DNA of 64,000 nt from Cyanobacteria bacterium SIG26 (GTDB taxonomy: Bacteria > Cyanobacteriota > Vampirovibrionia > Gastranaerophilales > Gastranaerophilaceae): the NCBI GenBank assembly GCA_015152555.1, contig SUTS01000002.1, forward strand, positions 1 to 64,000. Reading direction: 5' to 3'. Below, piece by piece: positions 34,260 to 43,635 of this stretch. Numbering within the stretch: the stretch's first letter is position 1; every line of letters starts with the position of its first letter. The notes below the pieces were generated by a model. The model worked only from the letters and a program-made list of their open reading frames with translations. It had not been told where the DNA came from and made no database searches. The translations under genes and the position numbers were made by a program.

Positions 34260-35723
34260 ATGAACGAGCTATTAAAAAAATCCGCAACAGAACAAAGCAA
34301 AGCTTTAAAAAATAAAGAAATTTCAGCAGTAGAACTTACAACTGCAGCATTTGACAGAATCAATACAATTGATGAAAAATTAGGAGCATTTAATTCGTTA
34401 ACAAAAGAAACTGCACTGGAAACTGCAAAAAAAGTTGATGAAAAAATTGCAAAAGGTGAAGAGTTACCATTATTAGCAGGTATTCCACTTGCTCTAAAAG
34501 ATAATATGAATTTAATCGGTTCAAAAACCACCGCATCAAGTAAAATATTGGAAAACTTTGTTTCTCCATACAATGCAACAGTTACCGAAAAATTATTAGG
34601 TAATTTGGTTCCAATCGTTGGTAAAGCAAACCTAGACGAATTTGCAATGGGTTCTTCAAATGAAAACTCTGCATTTGGCAAAGTTCATAACCCTTGGGAT
34701 TTAAACAAAGTTCCGGGAGGTTCTTCAGGCGGTTCAGCAGCAAGTGTATCTGCTTGTGAAGCTACATTAGCACTTGGTTCTGACACGGGTGGTTCAATCC
34801 GTTTACCTGCAAGTTTTTGCGGTATTGTTGGGATGAAACCTACTTACGGCAGAGTTTCTCGTTATGGTTTAATCGCATTTGCATCATCATTAGATCAAAT
34901 CGGCCCATTTGCAAGAACAGTTGAAGATGCAGCTAATTTATTAGAAGTTATTTCAGGATACGATGCAAAAGATTCAACATCATTAAACTTACCTGTAGAA
35001 CACTACGCAGACAGTTTAAACGGCGATTTAACAGGTAAAAAAGTCGGTGTAATTAAAGAACTTATGGGCGATGGTTTAGCACCAGATGTTCAAAAAGCCT
35101 TAGAAAACGCTATCGAAACTTATAAAAAATTAGGTTGCGAAATTGTTGAAATTTCATTAGACAAATTGAAATACTCAATCGGAATTTACTACATTTTAGC
35201 AACGGCAGAATGCTCATCAAACTTGGCAAGATTTGACGGTGTAAGATACGGTTATAGAACCGCAAACCCTGAAAACTTAATGGAAATGTACACTAAATCA
35301 AGAGCGGAAGGTTTTGGTCCGGAAGTTAAACGTCGTATAATGCTTGGTACTTACGCATTATCATCAGGTTACTATGATGCATACTATAAAAAAGCTCAAC
35401 AAATGAGAGCATTAGTTACTCAGGAATTTGAAGAAGCATTCAAACAAGTTGATGTATTGATTTCACCAACTTGCCCTAACACAGCATTTGAAATGGGTGC
35501 AAAAACATCTGATCCATTAGCAATGTACTTAACAGATATTGCGACAATTAGCTGCAACTTGGCAGGACTTCCTGGTATCAGTGTTCCGGCAGGCTTTGAT
35601 TCAACAGGTATGCCAATCGGTTTACAAATTTTGGCACCTCAGCTTCAAGAAACCAAATTATTAAATTTTGCTTATAGATTTGAACAAGCTAATGATTTCT
35701 ATAAAAAATTGGCTAATATTTAA
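34260..35723 (+). CDS. gatA: Aspartyl/glutamyl-tRNA(Asn/Gln) amidotransferase subunit A
   Basis: The amidase subunit that releases ammonia from glutamine for transamidation of misacylated Glu-tRNA(Gln)/Asp-tRNA(Asn). 487 residues; the Ser-cisSer-Lys triad lies in PLALKDN (Lys), PGGSSGGSAA and GSDTGGSIRLPASFCG. AAGGAG precedes the ATG. gatB and gatC are not adjacent, so the complex is encoded at separate loci. Confidence 0.97.
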   Translation: MNELLKKSATEQSKALKNKEISAVELTTAAFDRINTIDEKLGAFNSLTKETALETAKKVDEKIAKGEELPLLAGIPLALKDNMNLIGSKTTASSKILENFVSPYNATVTEKLLGNLVPIVGKANLDEFAMGSSNENSAFGKVHNPWDLNKVPGGSSGGSAASVSACEATLALGSDTGGSIRLPASFCGIVGMKPTYGRVSRYGLIAFASSLDQIGPFARTVEDAANLLEVISGYDAKDSTSLNLPVEHYADSLNGDLTGKKVGVIKELMGDGLAPDVQKALENAIETYKKLGCEIVEISLDKLKYSIGIYYILATAECSSNLARFDGVRYGYRTANPENLMEMYTKSRAEGFGPEVKRRIMLGTYALSSGYYDAYYKKAQQMRALVTQEFEEAFKQVDVLISPTCPNTAFEMGAKTSDPLAMYLTDIATISCNLAGLPGISVPAGFDSTGMPIGLQILAPQLQETKLLNFAYRFEQANDFYKKLANI

Positions 35724-35762
35724 TTAAGTAAAATTCATAGAATTATAAAACGGCAAAAAACT

Positions 35763-35790
35763 AAGGGGGGAGACCACAAAGTCCCCCTTT
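35763..35790 (+). terminator. Intrinsic terminator of gatA
   Basis: AAGGGGG and CCCCCTTT flank a 13-nt loop and are followed by AATTTTTT. Confidence 0.85.
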
Positions 35791-35875
35791 AATTTTTTAA
35801 TAAATATCATTTGTTAAACAAATATAGTGCTTATATAGCAGTGGTGCTTTATAAGTATACATATATAATTATCAT

Positions 35876-36111
35876 ATGTCAAGTTTTGAAAAATACTTCT
35901 ACAAAAATATAGGAGCTCAAATCCGCTTTTACAGGAAAAATATGGTTTATCCCAAGAGGATTTATCTACTATGCTTGGCAAAAATTTGAAATATATTGGG
36001 CATATTGAGCGTTGCGAACGTTTTATAAGTAATAAAATGTTAATAAAAATACTTGAACTTTGGAAATTACAACCAGAAGAATTTTATAAATTCCCTCCAT
36101 ATAAATTTTGA
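35876..36111 (+). pseudogene. Frameshifted XRE-family HTH regulator
   Basis: Frame 1 gives MSSFEKYFYKNIGAQIRFYRKN. A shift at the A5 run near 35937 then gives YGLSQEDLSTMLGKN, LKYIGHIERCERFI and a proper C-terminus LQPEEFYKFPPYKF. Joined, this is a complete helix-turn-helix of about 78 residues with the SQEDLSTMLG recognition pattern. One missing base explains it: a real pseudogene or a read error in a homopolymer. TATAAT lies 6 nt before the ATG. Confidence 0.8.
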
Positions 36112-36186
36112 GACTCAAACCTTATCACTTGATACCTACCTAAATGTGTTTATTATTCACATCGCAAACTTATCAAATAGCGCAAA

Positions 36187-37272
36187 TCACGAAATCGTAT
36201 AAACTTTTTTATAATACAACCAAGAACCCCAAACCGTTAACACAATATTAGGCAACCATGCTGCGAAAAATGGCGCCAATGAACCGGCTTCACCAAATGA
36301 GATTGCAAGGGCCCTAACAACATAATATGCAAAAATTATCAAAATACTAAATAAGAAACCACGATTATAACGGACTCTAGGTGGTGTAATAGCTAACGGT
36401 ACACCCACCAAAACAAACACTATTGTTGTCAATGGTAACGCGATTTTATCAAACAATTCTATTGTAAAAATTTGTCTATCTCTTGGCTGCAAATCTTTGG
36501 ACGTAATCAAATGTTTCGCTAATTGATAAAAATTCTTTTCTTTTGCCGCATTTTTATTCAACTCTTTGGATAAATCCAACCCGAATTTTACATCCAATTC
36601 TTCAAACAAAGAAGTGTTCAAATCATTACCTATAGTATAAACCGCTCCACGTTTAAAATGCCAACCATCAGGCGAAGTTTTGCCATCACGAGCTTGTAAA
36701 ATCTGTATTGTATCATCTTTCGAATTATCTAAAACCGTTATGTTGTGCAAAGTTTTTTTATCGCAATAACCGACATAAAATAATCGTTTTAAAGCTCCAC
36801 GTTCATTTAATTCTTTAAATATAAAATTTTGTTTCCCATCAGGAATATTTTTTTGTCCTAAAGCCCATAATGCTAAATCTTTTGACTGTTTTGTCATTAC
36901 AGGAACAACACTCTCATTGATTATAAAACTGGACAAAGACATCACAATAGCAAACGCAAAAATAGGCTTGGCAATTCTATTTAAACCGATACCACAAGCA
37001 CGCATTACTGTAATTTCTGAAGATAAACTCAATTTATTCAATGTCATTACTGTAGACAACAAAACACCCATCGGAATCGTTAAAACAACAACTGACGGAA
37101 TGTTCAACAATATCATAATAAATGCTACTTTAAACGGAATACCAAATTTTGCAATCTGCTTAATTAAGGTTGTAAACACATCTGAGGCAAAAATTATCGT
37201 TGAAAAAACAAATACCCCCATTAAAAACATCTCAATAACTTGGCGCAAAATATATTTGTCCAAAATTTTCAT
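36187..37272 (-). CDS. LptF/LptG (YjgP/YjgQ) family permease
   Basis: An inner-membrane subunit of the ABC transporter that extracts lipopolysaccharide for export. 361 residues from MKILDKYILRQVIEMFLMG, the family start; the in-frame start 117 nt upstream adds atypical sequence. Three N-terminal spans come first, including SVVVLTIPMGVLLSTVMTLNKLS, and SSEITVMRACGIGL is the coupling helix. A periplasmic beta-jellyroll (about 150-250) and three C-terminal spans follow. Finding it supports an LPS-type outer membrane. Partner LptB is not in the window. Confidence 0.92.
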   Translation of the reverse strand: MKILDKYILRQVIEMFLMGVFVFSTIIFASDVFTTLIKQIAKFGIPFKVAFIMILLNIPSVVVLTIPMGVLLSTVMTLNKLSLSSEITVMRACGIGLNRIAKPIFAFAIVMSLSSFIINESVVPVMTKQSKDLALWALGQKNIPDGKQNFIFKELNERGALKRLFYVGYCDKKTLHNITVLDNSKDDTIQILQARDGKTSPDGWHFKRGAVYTIGNDLNTSLFEELDVKFGLDLSKELNKNAAKEKNFYQLAKHLITSKDLQPRDRQIFTIELFDKIALPLTTIVFVLVGVPLAITPPRVRYNRGFLFSILIIFAYYVVRALAISFGEAGSLAPFFAAWLPNIVLTVWGSWLYYKKVYTIS

Positions 37273-37429
37273 ATTATTATATTTATAAATCGCGGTATCA
37301 ATCTGTTTTTTAACAAAATTCCTAACAGGTAAAAGCTCCTGTCTATCCCAAATGTTCTCTTTTAAATAATTTAAACAACCTTTTAACATAAACTAATTTT
37401 AATCTAAAAAAAAGTTTAAGGCAAATCAA

Positions 37430-38071
37430 TTAATTAGATTCTTTTAAGATTAAAATTGTTTGTTGAATTTCTGTTTTCAAATATTCTAACTGCTGTGAAA
37501 TATTATTTGGATTATAAGCATATCCTGCACTACCATAAGCTAAATATGGATTATATTTTTTTGCTTCGCTACGCAAAAGTGCTATAGATTTTGCATGCAT
37601 ACTCAATTCTAACAACCGCTTGTACGAAACAAATTGCGCTTCAGGTTTATTCTCATATTTATCTCTAAAATATTCTGCACTTTTATTGAAATAATAAACT
37701 TTTGCATTAAAAATTTGTACATTTGACTCATCTTCGATTAAATCATATATATTTTCTAACAAAGGGATAAATTCATATAAATCATTAACATATTGAGAAG
37801 TTTTTTCCGATTTCAATATTATATTAACAAAAGTCGGATCATCAGTCGGTGCGGGTTTTATTTCATTAGCAGAATGAAAATCTTTAACCGGCTTCATCTC
37901 CGGAGATACTTTCTGTTCTTTTGTAGCCTCATAAGTTCGCGTCAAATCCGGCAAAGTACCAACATAACCACGTCCGTCAAAACTATCCGGACGTTCTTTT
38001 GCCTGAACATTAACAAAAGTCGTAAATACAAACAAAGCTAATACTAAATATAAAAGTTTAAACTTTTTCAT
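37430..38071 (-). CDS. Secreted hypothetical protein
   Basis: 213 residues with signal peptide MKKFKLLYLVLALFVFTTFVNVQA. The mature part has a Pro-rich disordered start (KPAPTDDPTF), then a helical domain (LYEFIPLLENIYDLIEDESN through LEYLKTEIQQTILILKES). No family recognised. TATAAT (38078-38083) ends 6 nt before the ATG with no SD, implying a leaderless mRNA. It lies 3' of another secreted protein gene, and both are likely periplasmic. Confidence 0.65.
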   Translation of the reverse strand: MKKFKLLYLVLALFVFTTFVNVQAKERPDSFDGRGYVGTLPDLTRTYEATKEQKVSPEMKPVKDFHSANEIKPAPTDDPTFVNIILKSEKTSQYVNDLYEFIPLLENIYDLIEDESNVQIFNAKVYYFNKSAEYFRDKYENKPEAQFVSYKRLLELSMHAKSIALLRSEAKKYNPYLAYGSAGYAYNPNNISQQLEYLKTEIQQTILILKESN

Positions 38072-38117
38072 ACTTAAATTATAATTATATATAATAAAAA
38101 ATCATCCTATAAAAAAC

Positions 38118-38678
38118 TTATTCTATAGACCCAATTTTCCCAATAAAAGTTTTTATATCACCAAACGCTTTCATTTTTGGATTCGATTTATAATAATCTT
38201 TTAATTTGCAAGACATTTTCAAATCATGATACTCTAACTTTTTTATTTCTTTATATTTTTTACATTGTTCTTTTGTAAGACATTTTAAAAACTCATTGTT
38301 TTCCTGTTTATAAAGCGATGATAATATTTTATAATATCTATCTAAAACCCTCTTTTGACAATAAATATCCCACCTCGAAACATTAGATTTTTCTAATGAA
38401 TCTAACTTCTTTGCCTCAAATAATAAAGTTTTAAAATGATTTTGATAAACAGGAAAATATTTTTGCGCAATGTTATCCCAAAAATTTATTTGTATCTCCG
38501 ATAGATTTAAAGCATTATAAATTACAGCACGATTTCTGGATTCTATACACAAGTAATTATAATATTTCAAAACATAATCTTTATGAGTTATAAGTGAACA
38601 ATCACAAGTATTTGCCCAAGCAATTGGATTGGCAAATATTACAAAATAAACCATCAATATTATAACAAAATTTTTCAT
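38118..38678 (-). CDS. Secreted Spy/CpxP-like (LTxxQ) protein
   Basis: 186 residues with signal peptide MKNFVIILMVYFVIFANPIAWA. The mature protein is helical with LNLSEIQINFW near 57 and LTKEQCKKYKEIKKL near 138, resembling the two LTxxQ motifs of the Spy/CpxP periplasmic chaperone family. CDC just after cleavage and further Cys suggest disulfides. ACAGGAG precedes the ATG. The family call rests on pattern only. Confidence 0.5.
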   Translation of the reverse strand: MKNFVIILMVYFVIFANPIAWANTCDCSLITHKDYVLKYYNYLCIESRNRAVIYNALNLSEIQINFWDNIAQKYFPVYQNHFKTLLFEAKKLDSLEKSNVSRWDIYCQKRVLDRYYKILSSLYKQENNEFLKCLTKEQCKKYKEIKKLEYHDLKMSCKLKDYYKSNPKMKAFGDIKTFIGKIGSIE

Positions 38679-38756
38679 AAAACTCCTGTATAAGAAATAA
38701 TTTTGTCACCATAAATTAAAATTTTCAATTACACACATTTGTAGTAAAATCAATTT

Positions 38757-39125
38757 ATGGAAAATATCAATCTTAGAAATCTTGCATATTTAGGTGATGC
38801 TATATGGGAACTTCACATAAGGCAAAAAACCATACTCATAACAAACAATGCAAAAAAATTGCATCTTACGACTACAAATTTGGTAAAAACACATACTCAA
38901 AGTGAACTTTTACATTTTTTGGAGCCAAACTTAACCCAAGAAGAGATTGAAATCATAAGACGAGCAAGAAATTTACCGATTCCTGTTGGCAGACGCAATA
39001 TCCAAACTGAATATCGTCAAGCAACCGCTTTTGAAACCCTAATTGGTTGGTGGCACACTTACGACAAAAATCGACTTGAATATATTTTAAATATTATTGA
39101 ACCTGAACTAAATAATTACAAATAA
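38757..39125 (+). CDS. mrnC: Mini-ribonuclease III
   Basis: A catalytic RNase III domain without a dsRNA-binding domain; in Bacillus it matures 23S rRNA. 122 residues: LRNLAYLGDAIWELHIRQ carries the metal-binding Asp, RRARNLPIP replaces the usual RGRNAK, and YRQATAFETLIGWWHTYD is the second signature with the metal-binding Glu. TAAAAT ends 6 nt before ATG with no SD, implying a leaderless mRNA. A strong terminator follows. Confidence 0.93.
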   Translation: MENINLRNLAYLGDAIWELHIRQKTILITNNAKKLHLTTTNLVKTHTQSELLHFLEPNLTQEEIEIIRRARNLPIPVGRRNIQTEYRQATAFETLIGWWHTYDKNRLEYILNIIEPELNNYK

Positions 39126-39126
39126 A

Positions 39127-39153
39127 AAAAGACCCCAAAATTTGAGGTCTTTT
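39127..39153. terminator. Bidirectional terminator after mrnC
   Basis: AAAAGACC pairs with GGTCTTTT around CCAAAATTTGA. T runs are present on both strands. Confidence 0.85.
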
Positions 39154-39178
39154 TTATAATTTTTAAAGATTTAAATTA

Positions 39179-40093
39179 TTAAAACTTTTTCATCATTTGA
39201 TCTACATAAATCTCCCTTAATGTAGAATCATTAACAGTTTTAATATCAACACCTGTATAATGATCATCTGTTGGATTAACACCGATTAAATTATTCAACA
39301 AAATCGAATTATCTCCCAAATAACCTTGTTCCACAGAACCGGTTTGAATATAATTATTTCCTTCACCTAATTTAGCAACATTTAACACCTTACCATTTGT
39401 TTGGCAAAATGCACTGGATATTTTTGTATGATTATTTAATGATGCACCTTTTTCATCCAAATCATTTTCCCAATGTTCCACAAAAAAACCTTTTGGAGAA
39501 TACAATGTTTTGCCATCTTTAGTTGTTAAAGTAAATGAAGTTTGCGGAATTTTAATGATTTGTTTGCCATACGATTCGTGATTACCTTTCCAATCAAAAA
39601 TTTCAGTATCATATACCAAAACATTTTTATTATTAGGGAAATCTGTTAAATTAATATCACCTACTTCACGAGTCATATATTCCCACTCACGTGTTCCTTC
39701 ATAATGGATAATATTTCTATTTGATTTTGGATCATTTTTATCACCATCACCAAATGCCCAATTATCGAAATTATTATATATTGAATCTAACGGAATAGGT
39801 CTGGCAAAAGTTTCACGCCAAATACTGGCCGAATCTTTTTTATGTGAAGGTATTGAATCCCCTGTAATCTCAACATGTGCATAAGCATCAACATAATCAT
39901 CACAACCGGTAACAACACCACCTGCAACTGGTAATAACATACAACCAATTATAGTATTTCTCAATGCTTTACTTGCATTTTTATCATCAGCCGTAAATGT
40001 TATATCTTTTTGGATGTTATTATTAATCTTATTATTTTTTACAGAACTTTTTATTGTGTCCAAATTATAATTAGTAATAGAATTAACTCGCAC
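39179..40093 (-). CDS. Lineage-specific protein with ITFT motif and internal lipobox-like segment
   Basis: 304 residues starting at GTG with a perfect AGGAGG 5 nt upstream. The N-terminal 35 residues are Asn/Lys-rich and end DITFTADD. A hydrophobic stretch follows (IIGCMLLPVAGGVVTGC, about 48-64) whose last residues look like a lipobox, but too far from the start for a normal lipoprotein. The remainder is a beta-rich domain with a WEYMTREVGDINLTDFP segment. No family recognised. Confidence 0.6.
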   Translation of the reverse strand: MRVNSITNYNLDTIKSSVKNNKINNNIQKDITFTADDKNASKALRNTIIGCMLLPVAGGVVTGCDDYVDAYAHVEITGDSIPSHKKDSASIWRETFARPIPLDSIYNNFDNWAFGDGDKNDPKSNRNIIHYEGTREWEYMTREVGDINLTDFPNNKNVLVYDTEIFDWKGNHESYGKQIIKIPQTSFTLTTKDGKTLYSPKGFFVEHWENDLDEKGASLNNHTKISSAFCQTNGKVLNVAKLGEGNNYIQTGSVEQGYLGDNSILLNNLIGVNPTDDHYTGVDIKTVNDSTLREIYVDQMMKKF

Positions 40094-40252
40094 TCTGACC
40101 TCCTTAACCTCTTACTTTTATTTTAAACCAAAACATAAATAAACTTGCTAGTAATTAACATTAAAGTTTAAGAAATAGTTACATTTTAAGAACACATAAC
40201 AATTTAATTATGTAAATTTAAAACCAATTAACAGATAACTAAGGGACAGTAA

Positions 40253-41038
40253 TTAATAATTAATCTTCCAACCATCTTGAATGATTTTTTGCAAACAAGC
40301 TGTATAATTTTTTGTTTTAGAAGAACAATTATTAGAAGTTAAAGACTTGCAGTAATAATTATTTCCGCACTCAGAAAACCCATGAGGTATTATTCTTTCT
40401 GTATCAGTTATATATAGTTCAAACATTTCTAAACCGTCTTTAACTCTTGCCCTACGACGATCAGCATCATTGCATATACTGTTACATATTGAAATGTGTT
40501 TTGGATTAGTATAAATAAAAATTCTTGCTCTAAAATATCCATACTTTTTGACATTTATAGAATACAAATTATCATACATGTATGGTCCAATATAAATGTA
40601 ATACTCGCCACCCCTTGACGACAACAAATAACTACGTCCCCCAGAAGTGTTTTTAGCACTAGCATAATTTGGATCTGCATTACCCGGATGAGAACCACCA
40701 GTAATACCACTTGTAGAAGTTGTCAAATACCACGTAGAACGCTTTTGAATAGGAGTTCCAAAATGTTGTTTTGTATATAAATAATGCACAAACTTATCAA
40801 CAAAAGAAAAATGCCCTGGTGCACACTGTCTAAGATCCCCATCACACCCATATTCATAATCAAACATTTTTAAATGGTTACTGATTTCAGCATAAGCTTT
40901 TTTTAATATTGATAAATTTTTTTGTTTTTCGATATTAGTTATAAGATTTGGAAGAGTTATCGCCGCAACTATTCCAATTACACCAAGAACTATCAAAACC
41001 TCAACCATTGTAAATGCTAACTTTTTAAACAATGACAA
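40253..41038 (-). CDS. Type IV prepilin-like protein (pseudopilin), second paralogue
   Basis: 261 residues from a TTG start (GAGG 8 nt upstream). MSLFKKLAFTMVEVLIVLGVIGI is a class III signal with cleavage before Phe9 and the conserved Glu at +5. The mature part carries many Cys (CNSICNDADRRR, CGNNYYCKSLTSNNC, CLQKIIQDGWKI). The final IIQDGWKINY matches the C-terminus of the prepilin at 26616, so the two are diverged paralogues, perhaps minor pilins sharing an assembly contact. Confidence 0.85.
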   Translation of the reverse strand: MSLFKKLAFTMVEVLIVLGVIGIVAAITLPNLITNIEKQKNLSILKKAYAEISNHLKMFDYEYGCDGDLRQCAPGHFSFVDKFVHYLYTKQHFGTPIQKRSTWYLTTSTSGITGGSHPGNADPNYASAKNTSGGRSYLLSSRGGEYYIYIGPYMYDNLYSINVKKYGYFRARIFIYTNPKHISICNSICNDADRRRARVKDGLEMFELYITDTERIIPHGFSECGNNYYCKSLTSNNCSSKTKNYTACLQKIIQDGWKINY

Positions 41039-41573
41039 AATTCCAACCTCACGTTTTATAACTTCTAAACTTATTATGTAAGATTAAACAGAATTTTGCA
41101 ATACAAACTACCCCACCCCACCACATCATATCATATCATATCATATAGGGCATTATAACTGGATTTGAAGCTGTTTAAAATACGCGTTTACATTTTGTTA
41201 CAATTGAGATATTTTGAGGGTTTCGCAAATGATTTTTAAGTGGGTGATGTGGAAAACTCCCTGCCCCGGATGGACTCTGCCGAAATTCCCTCCCTGGATG
41301 GTGCAAAATGAACAGGCGAGGTACGAGCCTTGTGAACTTGTATACCGAGGCGCAGCCGAGTGTTGGAAGGTTAGGATGGGGTGACACGAATGCTCCCATC
41401 CCTCATCCTCGAAAATTACATGATGTTCCCGTCATTCTGAGGGCTTTTACTCAATGAATCTCATTTCAATCAAGTCATTCTGAACCCCTTGAGAGTGTAG
41501 AAGCACTTAAAACCTAAGCAAAAAAGAGTCCTTTTACAGACCCTTTTTACACTAAAAACCTTTTATTTAAAAC
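41039..41573. other. Gene-free repeat region upstream of prepilin and downstream of recA
   Basis: Holds a 5-bp microsatellite (ATCAT x4.6, 41125-41147), a CCGGATGGACTCTGCCG repeat (about 41267) followed by CCCTCCCTGGATGG, a palindrome-type TCATTCTGAGGGCTT (about 41433), and the recA terminator at 41521-41547. A minus-strand frame across the repeat is an artefact. Confidence 0.6.
41521..41547 (-). terminator. recA terminator
   Basis: AAGAGTC/GACCCTT arms (one mismatch) with a T run on the minus strand, 27 nt past the recA stop. Confidence 0.65.
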
Positions 41574-42593
41574 TTAACCTTCTGCCAATTTTTGTCTCAC
41601 AAGTGTTTCGATTTCAGCTAATAACTCAGGATTTTGTTCCAAAAATTCTTTAGCTTTTTCTCTACCTTGACCAAGCTTTTCCTCATTGTAGCTAAACCAA
41701 GCACCGGCTTTTTTAACGACATCAAGGTTTACGGCAACATCTAAAATATTACCCACAACAGAAATACCCTTACCAAAAATAATATCGAATTCTGCAGTTC
41801 TAAATGGAGGAGCAACCTTGTTTTTCAAAACTCTTACACGAACATGGTTACCTACATCACCATCTTCGCCTTTTACACCTTCGGTACGCTTGATTTCCAT
41901 ACGAACTGATGCATAATATTTTAAAGCATTTCCGCCTGTTGTGGTTTCAGGGTTGCCATACATAACCCCTATTTTCATTCTCAATTGGTTAATAAAAATT
42001 ACTGTTGTATTAGTTTTACTAATTACACCGGTTAGTTTTCTCAAAGCTTTTGACATCAAACGAGCTTGCATACCCATTTGTTGATCTTCCATAGAGCCGT
42101 CAATTTCAGCTTTTGGAACAAGGGCCGCAACTGAATCCACAACAATAATATCAACAGCACCGGATCTAACAAGTTCTTCTGTAATATCAAGTGCTTGTTC
42201 ACCTGTATCAGGTTGCGATATCAACAAATCATCTACCTGAACTCCTAAATTTCTTGCATATTCAGGATCTAAAGCGTGTTCTGCATCAACATAAGCAGCG
42301 ATACCACCTTTTTTTTGACATTCTGCAACAATATGCTGAGCTAAGGTCGTTTTACCTGAAGACTCAGGGCCATAAATCTCAATAATACGACCACGAGGAA
42401 CTCCGCCAATGCCAAGCGCAACATCTAATGATAATGCACCGGTCGGGATAGCATCTACATTAACGGTAGCCTTGTCACCAAGTTTCATAATTGAGCCTTT
42501 ACCAAAATCTTTTTCAATTTTTTCAATAGCAAGCTTTAGCGCTTTACTTCTATCTTCGCCAACATTTGCAACCGGTGAATCTTTCGCCGCCAT
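41574..42593 (-). CDS. recA: Recombinase A
   Basis: Strand exchange and SOS co-protease. 339 residues; Walker [10 protein letters not shown], the [10 protein letters not shown] region, L1/L2 loops with [28 protein letters not shown], and a normal acidic-poor C-terminus. A MerR-like gene starts the same transcript 12 nt upstream. I see no clear LexA box. Confidence 0.98.
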   Translation of the reverse strand: MAAKDSPVANVGEDRSKALKLAIEKIEKDFGKGSIMKLGDKATVNVDAIPTGALSLDVALGIGGVPRGRIIEIYGPESSGKTTLAQHIVAECQKKGGIAAYVDAEHALDPEYARNLGVQVDDLLISQPDTGEQALDITEELVRSGAVDIIVVDSVAALVPKAEIDGSMEDQQMGMQARLMSKALRKLTGVISKTNTTVIFINQLRMKIGVMYGNPETTTGGNALKYYASVRMEIKRTEGVKGEDGDVGNHVRVRVLKNKVAPPFRTAEFDIIFGKGISVVGNILDVAVNLDVVKKAGAWFSYNEEKLGQGREKAKEFLEQNPELLAEIETLVRQKLAEG

Positions 42594-42605
42594 ATTTTTA
42601 CCCTC

Positions 42606-43130
42606 TTATTCCCAAATATATACTTCTTTTTTCTTGTAAAATCCTAAACCAACTGATTTATAGCTATTCAATTCGTTTTTCAATTGGTATACTTCTTTGT
42701 TCAAGTCAACGATTTTTTGCTTTAAAGTTTCATTATCAGTCTTACAACGAATCAATTCAACTACAACATCGTCCATACCTTCAAGCTTTTCATCAATAAC
42801 TGAAGCTATTTTATTACTCAATTTTGTCTCTAAATCTTGTAACGTAGTTAAAATAGTTTGAACAGCAGCAACACTATTTGAAGATGAACTGCTCAAAGCA
42901 ACTGATGAGCTAACTGCAACAGGTGCAGATACAGCACTATTAATTTGTGCCTGAATTTTTCTCAAATTTTTCACTTCATCATAAGAAAAATACGTATGAC
43001 CTTTTGCATTTTTTCTAGGTCTGATTGACGCTTTTTTACATAAATCAACGATTTCCTTATTATCTGCTTTTAAAATAGTTCTCACTTCTTGTGGTGTTAA
43101 AGTTCTCTCATTAATTCTTTCTTTTATCAT
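42606..43130 (-). CDS. MerR-like HTH protein with coiled coil, in operon with recA
   Basis: 174 residues from MIKERINERTLTPQEVRTIL (AGGAAAG upstream; a longer frame has no SD). Residues 8-60 resemble a MerR-type winged helix (LTPQEVRTILKADNKEIVDL, then GHTYFSYDEVKNLRKIQ). A Ser/Ala/Val-rich linker (VSSSVALSSSSSNSVA) follows, then a long coiled coil (LKQKIVDLNKEVYQLKNELNSYKS). It ends 12 nt before recA. It might regulate recA or link repair to another process; I know no characterised homologue. Confidence 0.65.
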   Translation of the reverse strand: MIKERINERTLTPQEVRTILKADNKEIVDLCKKASIRPRKNAKGHTYFSYDEVKNLRKIQAQINSAVSAPVAVSSSVALSSSSSNSVAAVQTILTTLQDLETKLSNKIASVIDEKLEGMDDVVVELIRCKTDNETLKQKIVDLNKEVYQLKNELNSYKSVGLGFYKKKEVYIWE

Positions 43131-43250
43131 TACTTTCCTATCCCTTAAAAACATTCCCAACATTATTCTATTACATTTATAAAAAATAAACAAACGATTT
43201 TCATGAAACTTAAAGAAATATTACACAAAATTTATGAAATTTTTTGCATA

Positions 43251-43278
43251 AAAAAAGGACCTCGAAAGGTCCTTTTTT
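43251..43278. terminator. Terminator of rpmB
   Basis: AAAAAAGGACCT and AGGTCCTTTTTT with loop CGAA: a perfect 12-bp stem, functional on both strands. Confidence 0.9.
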
Positions 43279-43299
43279 AAATCCTATGTCGAAAAGCAA

Positions 43300-43491
43300 T
43301 TATATAGCTTTTTGAACTTTTCCTGCTTTTAAACAAGAAGTACATACTCTAATTCTTTTTGTAGCACCATTTACAACAGCTTTTACTGATTGCAAGTTAG
43401 GTTCTTGAGTATGAACAATTTGTTTATGAGAGAAAGTCAATTTTGCCGCTTTAATTGGAGCTTTTCCACAAATTTCACAATGTTTTGCCAT
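43300..43491 (-). CDS. rpmB: 50S ribosomal protein L28, zinc type
   Basis: 63 residues. HCEICGKAP and RVCTSCLKAGKVQKAI give two CxxC zinc pairs (the C+ form); GNKVSH-type motifs are replaced by KAAKLTFSHKQIVHTQEPNLQ. Monocistronic with its own terminator. Confidence 0.95.
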   Translation of the reverse strand: MAKHCEICGKAPIKAAKLTFSHKQIVHTQEPNLQSVKAVVNGATKRIRVCTSCLKAGKVQKAI

Positions 43492-43619
43492 GATTTTATT
43501 TCCTTTTCTAGCTAGTTATTTTAATCCAGTACCCTTATAATACCCCAAAAATCAATTTTTGCAAGCTACATGTTAATAAACGTAAATAAGTTAACATATT
43601 TCACACAAACATAAAATTA

Positions 43620-43628
43620 TGTTATACT
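43620..43628 (+). promoter_or_regulatory. Extended -10 promoter of hom, leaderless geometry
   Basis: TGTTATACT (extended -10 at 43620-43628) ends 7 nt before ATG 43636. No SD precedes the start. Confidence 0.65.
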
Positions 43629-43635
43629 TAAACCT

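Noticed and set aside
37273-37389. 39-residue N-terminal extension of the LptF/G permease
   Set aside because: The family begins at MKILDKYILRQ; the extension is charged, not a membrane segment, and makes the protein longer than usual.
41125-41147. ATCAT microsatellite as a functional phase-variation switch
   Set aside because: It lies between convergent gene ends and repeats, not in a coding region or recognisable promoter.
41175-41399. 74-residue minus-strand frame downstream of the second prepilin
   Set aside because: It lies wholly in dispersed repeat DNA, with no SD and Pro/His-rich composition unlike neighbours.
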